A DNA stretch of 29,995 nucleotides, taken from NCBI GenBank assembly GCA_021639365.1, contig JAJXHK010000020.1:3518-33512 (forward strand), read 5' to 3'. Numbering within the stretch: position 1 is the first letter of the stretch; the number at the start of each line of letters is the position of its first letter. The notes under the pieces are model-generated. The model did no database searches. It was not told the DNA's origin and saw only the letters and a program-made list of their open reading frames with translations. The translations under genes were made by a program, and so were the position numbers. The stretch comes from Collinsella aerofaciens. Its GTDB lineage: Bacteria > Actinomycetota > Coriobacteriia > Coriobacteriales > Coriobacteriaceae. Shown one piece after another: positions 1 through 6,434 of this stretch.

Positions 1-1108
1 CGTCCTTGAGATCGCGGCCGGTCAGGGACTTGGTCGCGGTGATCTGGTCGGTGACACTGGAGCTCACGGGAGTCACGTTGTAGGCGTTCTCGAACGCTGC
101 GGGCTCGTCGCCCTGCAGCTTGTGCTCAACCGCAAGCTTGCCATTGCCATCGTCGGTGACGGTAGTCACGATGGTGTACTCAGCGGTGCTGTAGGTAATA
201 CCGTTGTCGGCGTCGCCCTTGACCTCACGCAGCACGTAGGTGTGCGTTCCGGCCTTGTCGTACTTCACGGTGCTCATCTTGATGTTGCCGTCGGCATCGT
301 TGGTGCCGGTGGCGACGACCTTGGCGCCCTCGCCCTCGACGAGCTCGAAGGAGAACTCGCCGTCCTTGAGATCGCGGCCGGTCAGGGACTTGGTCGCGGT
401 GATCTGGTCGGTGACGCTGGACTCGTTCGGGGCAGTGTTGTACTTGTTCTCAAAGCGTGCCGGCTTGGTGCCCTCGAGCGCATGGGTCACCTTAAGCGTG
501 CCGTCGCCGTTGTCGATGACGCTCGTCTTGATGGTGTAGCTCGTCTTATCGTACGTGATCCCGTTGCTCAGCCCCGCTTCGTTGGGGAGCTTCTCACGCA
601 GCTTGTAGGTGTGAGTGCCGGGCTTATCGTAAGTGATTTTGTCCATGACGATCTTGCCGTCGGCAGCGTTAGTGCCCTTGGCGACGACCTTGTTACCCTC
701 GACGAGCTCGAAGGAGAACTCGCCCTCCTTGAGGTCGCGCCCGGTCAGGACCTTCTTCGCGGTGATCTGGTCCTCGACAGGCTTCACGCTATAGGTGTTC
801 TTGAACTCGGTCTCGCCCGAGATCTTTTCAACGTCAGCCTTAAGCCCACCTGTGGCCTTAACAGCCACGGTCACCTTGAACGTGGCAACGTTCTCGCTGT
901 AGGTAATGCCACCGACGCCGCCCTTGACCTCGCGGACCTCATAGGTGTACTCGCCCGGCTTGTTATAGGTGATCTCGCCAAAGTTAATGGCCGCCTTGCC
1001 ATTGTCGTCCAGGTCGGCATTGGTCACGGTCGCGGTCGCGGGTGCGGGCATCGGGGCGTCATTCTCGGACGTCGCGGAGAGCTCAAACTTAAACTCGTCC
1101 GTATCCGT
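1..1108 (-). pseudogene. Downstream part of VWA/pilin adhesin, cut off by premature TGA; truncated by window edge
   Basis: Reading the minus strand in the same frame as the gene at 1109-3220, the frame stays open from 1108 to base 1. It encodes at least three tandem pilin-type domains. Each begins with a K-x-L-x-GRDL/GRD motif, has a Y-x-x-RE motif in the middle and ends in F-(E/K)-N-x-Y. The GRD motifs fall 126, 121 and 120 codons apart, so the repeats are all in one phase. These resemble the FctA/Spy0128 pilin isopeptide-linkage domain; in that family the Lys, Glu and Asn at these places form an intramolecular Lys-Asn bond. The last two repeats are nearly identical at DNA level (bases 1-60 and 361-420 differ at only a few positions). 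No sortase signal is visible because the end lies outside the window. There is no convincing start with a ribosome binding site after the stop, so this part is probably not translated on its own. Confidence 0.75.
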
Positions 1109-3220
1109 TCAATCGCGACCCTCGAGCACCTTGGTCAGGCCAAAGCTCGTCTTGGTATCCACCGTTGCCGGCGTCACGTTAAAGCTGATCTTGCCGTTGT
1201 TGCCCAGGTGAACGTCAACCTCCGTGGCGTTGTTGTTCCACTTGGGGTTGAGCACGTCGGCCGCGGTGCGGGTGGGGTTGTCACCGCCCACACGCTCCTT
1301 GGTGGTATGCAATTCGTCAATAAAGGCCAGGCGCGCGGTTCCCTTGCTAAACGACAGGTTTCCGTTCGCGTCGCGCACGAAGGCGTCCTCAGAGCTCGCG
1401 GCGTCTCCGCCGGTAAACTCAATAACGGCAATACGGGATTCGGCCTTACCGTCTGCGCCCAGCGCCTCGAACTCATCCTTGTAGTAATAGATGCCCTCGG
1501 CAGCCAGCGAGCCCGTCGCAGGCGTTGTGCAGTTCTTATCCACATAAATGGGAGTCTGCTTCTGGAAATAGTAATAACGATTGGAATCGGCGGGCTCAAA
1601 GTTCGCAATCGTATCGCCCAGCGTACCGCCATTCCACTTGTTCGCGTAGAAGTTAACAGTCTTGGAGCCGTTCTCCGCGGTGATCGTATTGCTCTTGATG
1701 TAGTCCTTAAGCCCCACTACCTGCTCGGGTGTAAACAGGTTATCGAGCGCGTCTTTCTTAACACTCGAGGTGTAGTTCACCTGGATGGGCTCAGTATCGT
1801 CGACCGTAAGAACGCCATCGGTAATCTTAAAGTGGCGCAGCGGAATCAGCGACGCGGGAATCTTGACCGTTACGATATCGCCGGTCTGGGGCTCGCCCTT
1901 TCCGGCATGCTGAACGGTGATAACCAAGTTCGCGGCGGCACCAGTAAATGTATAGGTATCGACATTGCCCTCGGCCTTCATTGCCGGGCCAGTAAACGTC
2001 TCGCCGTTGTACACGACAGACGTAAAGTTGTCGACCTGCATAAAGTCGCCCAGCTCGTCAGTAAACGTAATATAGCCAGACTTATGCTCGCCATAACCGC
2101 CGTGAACTTCGGTCGGGTAACCGGCTTGGATAATGCTTCCCGAGATCTCTTCGAAGATTTTCTCGAGCTCAGAAGCGCTGGTTGCCGACTTGTAGTAATT
2201 GGCGTTTTCTGCGCGCGCACCAAAGTTGATGGTCCATTCGTCCCAGACAGAAATGCTGGATGAGGCGGCAGGATAGTTGCTCGACACGGCATGCATGAAC
2301 TTATTCTCTTTGCTTGTGCCATCAGCCGTGGGGATGGCACTGGGGTTTACGCCGCTAAAGATACCGATCGTATAAATGTCGGCACCTTTATCCTTGATCT
2401 TCTTGGCGCTGTTGATAGCGTCATTGGCAACCTCGTTCTCGAATTCGTCCCAACTCGTGGGCGAGCCATCGGTGAAGAAGACGACGACCTTCTTGGCGTC
2501 GGCGCGATCAGACGAAATGCCCTCAGCCAGTTGTAAGCCGTAATCGGCTCGCGTGGCGCCAGCGGGACTGATGGAGTCGATCGTACTCTTAAGGCTCTCC
2601 GCGTCCTCGCCCTTGCAGAGCGTCAGCTTCTTCATGGTCTGCGAATAGTTGTAGCCGTATCTATCCTTACCGTTGCCGACATCAGTGGACTTTGTGCCCG
2701 CGAACTTAACGATGGCGACCTTGTGCTGCTTGGACTCATCTGCAATACCTTGGTTTTGCGTGGCGATGGTGTCAATAAAGCTATTGGCGGCCTTCTTCAG
2801 CGCATCAATACGCTTGGTTCCGTCATTTCCGCTCATGTCATCCTTCATCGAACCAGAAGCATCCAACACCAGCACGATGTCGAGCGGCTTGCCGGAGACC
2901 GTCGTATCGGATGTCGAAGAGATAGCAGACAGCGTGGTCAGGAAATCAGAATCCCCGTTCTCGACTGCCTTGACCGTCTTATCGGTCCAGATTCGGCCGA
3001 CGTTTTGAGTTGTTACTTCCTTGCCGTCATAGCCGCCGGCCCAGAACTTCCAGTAGTTGCTGGTATCGCGGTCGACGACCGTTTTTCCGGTCATGGCCGG
3101 TCCGTCCATTCCTGTGCTGGACCTGGCGTTGGCCTCGGGCAGCATGGCAAATGCTGCAGCCGGCAACACAAGCACTACGGCAAGTATCACCGCCAAGAGA
3201 CCCCTCGTGTACTTACTCAT
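1109..3220 (-). CDS. VWA-domain surface adhesin / pilus tip-like protein, N-terminal part (703 aa, ends at in-frame TGA)
   Basis: The protein starts with a lysine-containing N-terminus, a hydrophobic stretch (about residues 8-27) and Ala-rich cleavage region, so it is exported by Sec. A von Willebrand factor A domain follows, with the metal-binding MIDAS motif DASGS at residues 120-124 after a hydrophobic strand, and later FFTDGSPTSW. Such proteins act as sortase-anchored adhesins or pilus tips that bind host or matrix ligands. The C-terminal 40 residues are the beginning of the first pilin-type domain (TKVLEGRD), and translation stops there at TGA 1109-1111. The reading frame then continues through further repeats, so the full gene was longer. 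Start: ATG with AAGGGAG about 8 bases upstream. The 5' region holds repeated TGAGACA sites. Whether the product is functional as a truncated secreted VWA protein is unknown. Confidence 0.85.
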   Translation of the reverse strand: MSKYTRGLLAVILAVVLVLPAAAFAMLPEANARSSTGMDGPAMTGKTVVDRDTSNYWKFWAGGYDGKEVTTQNVGRIWTDKTVKAVENGDSDFLTTLSAISSTSDTTVSGKPLDIVLVLDASGSMKDDMSGNDGTKRIDALKKAANSFIDTIATQNQGIADESKQHKVAIVKFAGTKSTDVGNGKDRYGYNYSQTMKKLTLCKGEDAESLKSTIDSISPAGATRADYGLQLAEGISSDRADAKKVVVFFTDGSPTSWDEFENEVANDAINSAKKIKDKGADIYTIGIFSGVNPSAIPTADGTSKENKFMHAVSSNYPAASSSISVWDEWTINFGARAENANYYKSATSASELEKIFEEISGSIIQAGYPTEVHGGYGEHKSGYITFTDELGDFMQVDNFTSVVYNGETFTGPAMKAEGNVDTYTFTGAAANLVITVQHAGKGEPQTGDIVTVKIPASLIPLRHFKITDGVLTVDDTEPIQVNYTSSVKKDALDNLFTPEQVVGLKDYIKSNTITAENGSKTVNFYANKWNGGTLGDTIANFEPADSNRYYYFQKQTPIYVDKNCTTPATGSLAAEGIYYYKDEFEALGADGKAESRIAVIEFTGGDAASSEDAFVRDANGNLSFSKGTARLAFIDELHTTKERVGGDNPTRTAADVLNPKWNNNATEVDVHLGNNGKISFNVTPATVDTKTSFGLTKVLEGRD

Positions 3221-3272
3221 CGCGTCTCCCTTCTCGCGGTCTCAGACCTTGCAACAGCCTAAAGTTACGAAA

Positions 3273-3352
3273 TGAGACACAATTTGGGCAGGTGACACAT
3301 GTTCCAGATTCTGTTTTGGGCGTGAGACAAATGTCTCACCAAAGTTGAGACA
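3273..3352. promoter_or_regulatory. Cluster of TGAGACA motifs upstream of the adhesin gene
   Basis: TGAGACA occurs at 3273 and 3346. A perfect 8+8 bp palindrome GTGAGACA-AA-TGTCTCAC lies at 3322-3339, and a variant GTGACAC at 3292. All are within 53-133 bases of the adhesin ATG on the minus strand. The arrangement looks like a multi-site operator. No clear -35/-10 pair was found, and it could instead be part of a dispersed repeat. Confidence 0.45.
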
Positions 3353-3452
3353 CGGCGTTTTCGCAGGAAAACGGGTGCGACTCAAGATGGACGGGGCAAA
3401 AGGGCCCGTTTTCCTCCGTCCTTGGGGGATCAAGGGCCGTCACCGATATGGC

Positions 3453-3613
3453 GCCATTTCAAAACCATGCCGGTTTACTACGATAAAAATAAGATCCCCG
3501 ACCACGCGTGACTTTTTCGCAAAACCGCAAGCCGTCTACCTGCGATTTTGATTTTGCCAAATGCGGCGCGGTCGGGGGTAGGCGATTTATCGTAGTAATC
3601 CGGCATAGTTTTG
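3453..3613 (-). repeat. Hairpin repeat element, copy A of a three-copy family
   Basis: Arms 3460-3487 and 3586-3613 are inverted repeats of 28 bp with two mismatches (core CAAAACYATGCCGG then TTACTACGATAAA). Inside, at 3521-3549 on the minus strand, lies a second hairpin core of the form AAAATCGCAGGTAGACGG followed by CTTGCGGTTTT. The same core and, in part, the same arms occur at 20145-20312 and 19890-20049. Next to it, at 3401-3433 in reverse orientation, is the GATCCCC / GGACGGAGGAAAA tag also seen beside copy C. Confidence 0.8.
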
Positions 3614-3644
3614 TTCGCGGCGGCTCCACCGCTCGTTTAAGCGC

Positions 3645-3677
3645 GGGACCGGTGGGGCATTTTGCCCCACCGGTCCC
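3645..3677 (-). terminator. Strong hairpin after the Ech operon
   Basis: This is a perfect 14-bp stem (GGGACCGGTGGGGC and its complement) with a 5-base loop. It starts 11 bases downstream of the echF stop. It lacks a good U-run on either strand, so it may act as a 3' stabilising structure or a weak intrinsic terminator. Confidence 0.55.
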
Positions 3678-3687
3678 TATTCCAGCT

Positions 3688-4029
3688 CTATTCCGGTTTG
3701 GTTTCCACCGTGGGAGTCTTGTCCGCCGCGACTGGAGTGCGGGCGGTATCCATAGTCAGGCAGTGCTTGGGGCAGCTCTCGATGCACTCGCCGCATACCA
3801 CGCAGGCATACGGGTCAATCGACCACGTTCCACCCTTGCGATCAACCGCGAGCGCGCCCGCCGGGCAGCGACGCGCACACATGCCGCAGCAGATACACAC
3901 GTCCATGTCGTTAACGATGTGCCCACGCAGGCGCTCGGGTGCCGCGAGCTTCTCCTGCGGATAGCACACCGTTACCGGCTGCTTGACCATAGAACCCAAG
4001 GCCGTCTTGGCAAATGTCAGCAAACTCAT
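3688..4029 (-). CDS. echF: Ech hydrogenase ferredoxin subunit (2x[4Fe-4S])
   Basis: This 113-residue NuoI/EchF-like polyferredoxin passes electrons from reduced ferredoxin to the hydrogenase module on the cytoplasmic side. Two complete cluster motifs are visible: Cys45, 48, 51 and 55 (CICCGMCARRCP, which also contains an extra Cys47) and Cys76, 79, 82 and 86 (CVVCGECIESCP). The N-terminus has the short amphipathic stretch usual for the family, and a charged Pro/Thr-rich tail follows the second cluster. It is the last gene of the operon, starts 7 bases after the echE stop and is preceded by GGAAAGG. It is slightly shorter than typical EchF proteins, with no cluster missing. The two-cluster ferredoxin beside a hydrogenase large subunit fits EchF better than a free ferredoxin. 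Confidence 0.88.
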   Translation of the reverse strand: MSLLTFAKTALGSMVKQPVTVCYPQEKLAAPERLRGHIVNDMDVCICCGMCARRCPAGALAVDRKGGTWSIDPYACVVCGECIESCPKHCLTMDTARTPVAADKTPTVETKPE

Positions 4030-4036
4030 GCCGCGC

Positions 4037-5125
4037 CTACCTTTCCGTGCAGCTAATGCAGGGGTCGATGGTCAGGATAATCATAGGCACGTTGGCAATG
4101 AGCACGCCCTGCAGCGCATGCGTCAGACCCGCTAGATTTTGCGACGTCGGCGTGCGCACGCGGAAACGGTCCAAGTTCTTGGTGCCGTTGCCGCGCACAT
4201 AGTAATACGCCTCGCCGCGCGGCTGCTCAATCACAACCTCGCCGCGCGCGCCGTCGGCCGGCGTGAGCTTGGTACGCCCACCGATACCGTCGTGCGGAAT
4301 CTTGCCCACAAGCTCCTTGATGATGTCCATAGCCTGCGTGACCTCGGCGCAACGCACCTGGCAGCGGGCATAGCAGTCGCCATCGGTAGCGACAATTGGC
4401 TCAAACGCAGCCAGATCCGCATAGGCGCCGTCGCCAAACATGCGCACGTCATAGTCCACGCCCGAGGCGCGCCCAAACGGGCCGACCATCGAAAGCTCCA
4501 GCGCGTCCTTCTTGCTGATCACGCCCACGCCATGCAGACGCTCGCCGCAGCTGTCGTCGTCCAAAAACGTATGCACCAGGGCCTCGTAGTCGGGACGCAT
4601 GGCATCGAGTGTCTGGACAATGCCCGCCAGCTCGGAGTCCTCGATATCGTGCTTAAGGCCGCCGATCTCGTTAATCGACAGAATCACGCGCCCGCCGCAC
4701 GTGCTCTCAAAGATCTTGAGAATCTGCTCGCGCAGGGTCCACGACCGATAGAACAGCGCCTCAAAACCAAAGGCGTCGGCGAGCAGGCCCAGCCACAGCA
4801 GATGCGAGTGGATGCGCGAAAGCTCGTGCAGAATGGTGCGAATATACTGCACGCGGCCGGGCACCTCGATGTCGAGCATGTGCTCGCAGGCGCTGGCATA
4901 GCCGCAGCTGTGACCCACGGCGCAAATGCCGCAGATGCGCTCGGCGATGTAGCCAAACTGATGCATGTCACGCTTTTCGGTGAGCTTCTCGAGCCCGCGG
5001 TGCACAAAGCCGATCTGCGGAATTGCCTCGATGACGCGATCGTCCTCGATCACCAGGTCTAGATGAAGCGGCTCGGGCAGCACCGGGTGCTGCGGGCCAA
5101 ACGGAATAACGGAGCGATGTGCCAT
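4037..5125 (-). CDS. echE: Ech [NiFe]-hydrogenase large (catalytic) subunit
   Basis: This 362-residue group 4 [NiFe]-hydrogenase large subunit, homologous to NuoD, carries the Ni-Fe site that reduces protons or oxidises H2. Both nickel-binding motifs are present: RICGIC with Cys65 and Cys68, and DPCISC with Cys356 and Cys359 close to the C-terminus. These cysteines separate a true hydrogenase from NuoD/FpoD, which lack them. Only three residues follow the last Cys, so there is essentially no C-terminal peptide to be removed by a maturation protease, as expected for some Ech-type enzymes. The ATG lies 5 bases after the echD stop, and the Shine-Dalgarno GAGGAGG is inside the last codons of echD. 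The hyp maturation genes are not in the window and must be elsewhere. Confidence 0.93.
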   Translation of the reverse strand: MAHRSVIPFGPQHPVLPEPLHLDLVIEDDRVIEAIPQIGFVHRGLEKLTEKRDMHQFGYIAERICGICAVGHSCGYASACEHMLDIEVPGRVQYIRTILHELSRIHSHLLWLGLLADAFGFEALFYRSWTLREQILKIFESTCGGRVILSINEIGGLKHDIEDSELAGIVQTLDAMRPDYEALVHTFLDDDSCGERLHGVGVISKKDALELSMVGPFGRASGVDYDVRMFGDGAYADLAAFEPIVATDGDCYARCQVRCAEVTQAMDIIKELVGKIPHDGIGGRTKLTPADGARGEVVIEQPRGEAYYYVRGNGTKNLDRFRVRTPTSQNLAGLTHALQGVLIANVPMIILTIDPCISCTER

Positions 5126-5130
5126 GGACC

Positions 5131-5847
5131 TTACGCCTCCTCTTTCTGCTTGTCGCGGGCGGCCTTGGCGGCAAGCGCCGCGCGGACCTTGGCCGCTTTC
5201 TCGGGATCCATGGCGGCGAGCTTTGCCTCCATCTCGGCGGCCTTGAGCGCGGCCTTCGCAGCAGCCTCATCGTGCTGAGCATCGGAGCCGGCAGCCGCAG
5301 CGGACTGTGCAGCGGCGCCCGTGGCGTCGCCGGCGCCCGCAACGCCCTCCCCTGCAGCAGCCGCAGCCGCGGCGGCCTTCTCGGCAGCGGCCTTGCGCGC
5401 CTTGGCCTCGGCAGCCGCGCGGACCTTCATGGCCTTCTCGCGCGCGGCCTTCACCTCGGGCGTGATAACGCTCATGGGTTCAGCGGTCGAGACCTGGTAG
5501 AAAAAGCCCTTAAAGTCGATCTGCATATCGGTAATGGCAAGACCAAACAGGTCGTGGGCCTCATTTTCAAACGGGAACACCGCGGGGTAATACGAGCTGA
5601 TGGACGGAATCTCCTGGTACTGGTCGATGCCCTCAACCACCAGATTCTCGATCGCATAGCTGCCGTCCTGCGCAATATGTTCCTGAGCAGCACGAACGTT
5701 GATAAACGTATAGACCAAGCGATACGAGCCGTCGTCGACGTTGCGCTCGGCGTGCATTTGCACAAAGCGCGCGCCGACGCCCTTGAGCGCCTGGACATGC
5801 GACAGGAGCTCGTCGATCCCGACGGTGGTATAGATAGCCTTTTGCAT
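5131..5847 (-). CDS. echD: Ech hydrogenase 30-kDa-like subunit (NuoC/EchD) with Ala/Lys-rich C-terminal tail
   Basis: Residues 1 to about 130 match the complex I 30-kDa (NuoC) fold, including the signature region with YYPAVFPFENEAHDLFGL. This structural subunit links the large and small hydrogenase subunits. From about residue 130 to 238 the protein is a highly charged Ala/Lys/Glu-rich segment, probably helical or coiled-coil, interrupted by an Ala/Gly-rich stretch (about 155-190). This tail has no counterpart in ordinary EchD proteins, which are about 110-160 residues. Its function is unknown; it might bind other subunits or be a flexible low-complexity extension. Its ATG overlaps the echC stop by one base (TAATG), with AAGGAGG upstream, so translation is coupled. 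Confidence 0.85.
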   Translation of the reverse strand: MQKAIYTTVGIDELLSHVQALKGVGARFVQMHAERNVDDGSYRLVYTFINVRAAQEHIAQDGSYAIENLVVEGIDQYQEIPSISSYYPAVFPFENEAHDLFGLAITDMQIDFKGFFYQVSTAEPMSVITPEVKAAREKAMKVRAAAEAKARKAAAEKAAAAAAAAGEGVAGAGDATGAAAQSAAAAGSDAQHDEAAAKAALKAAEMEAKLAAMDPEKAAKVRAALAAKAARDKQKEEA

Positions 5848-6422
5848 TACTCGGCCTCCTTCGCAGCAACGGGCGTGGCGGGCGTCCCAGCGGCCGTGTC
5901 GCCGGCCCCCGCAGCTGCCACAAACCCGTCCTCGCCCAGCTCAACGCCACCGTCCCAGGTAGCGGCACCGCCTACGGTGAGCGGATCGCCACCGGCGCGC
6001 ATCACGGCCTCCTTCTGGTCCAAGATGCCGCACGCCTCCACGATGGCATCGATCACCGTCTCGGGGCGAATGGCGCACCCGGGCGCGTACACGTCCACGG
6101 GAATCGCGCGATCCACGCCGCCGATCACGTTGTAGGCATCGCGGAACACGCCGCCCGAGCACGCGCAGATGCCGCAGGCCACCACGCACTTGGGCTCGAG
6201 CATCTGGTTGTAGATCTGGCGCACGACGGGCAGGTTCTGGGCATTGACCGAGCCCGTCACCAAAAAGATGTCCGCATGCTTGGGGTTGCCGGTGTTGACC
6301 ACACCAAAGCGCTCCGCATCGAACAGCGGCGTAAGCGAGGCCAACACCTCGATATCGCATCCGTTGCAGCTCGAGCCGTCGTAATGAATAACCCACGGCG
6401 AGCGCGACATTTTATGATCCAT
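5847..6422 (-). CDS. echC: Ech hydrogenase small subunit (NuoB-like)
   Basis: This 191-residue small subunit holds the proximal [4Fe-4S] cluster next to the Ni-Fe site. The expected ligands are visible: CxxC at Cys19/Cys22 (SSCNGCD), Cys83 in the ACGICACSGG region and Cys116 in APGC. The last 40 residues are an Ala/Gly/Pro/Thr-rich tail with no recognisable function, similar in style to the tail of the neighbouring EchD. The gene begins 12 bases after the fused membrane subunit gene, has AGGAGG 9 bases before ATG and overlaps the next start by one base. NuoB of complex I is the closest alternative, but the neighbouring large subunit carries the hydrogenase cysteines. Confidence 0.9.
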   Translation of the reverse strand: MDHKMSRSPWVIHYDGSSCNGCDIEVLASLTPLFDAERFGVVNTGNPKHADIFLVTGSVNAQNLPVVRQIYNQMLEPKCVVACGICACSGGVFRDAYNVIGGVDRAIPVDVYAPGCAIRPETVIDAIVEACGILDQKEAVMRAGGDPLTVGGAATWDGGVELGEDGFVAAAGAGDTAAGTPATPVAAKEAE

Positions 6423-6434
6423 GGATGCCGCCTC

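Noticed and set aside
1109..1111. UGA read as Trp (alternative genetic code)
   Set aside because: ecfT (stop at 22713-22715) and ecfA (stop at 21070-21072) end normally in UGA with overlapping or adjacent next starts, so UGA is a stop here.
122..2263. 713-codon open frame on the plus strand opposite the adhesin
   Set aside because: It is the mirror of the strongly coding minus strand (signal peptide, VWA domain, repeats) and has no recognisable domain.
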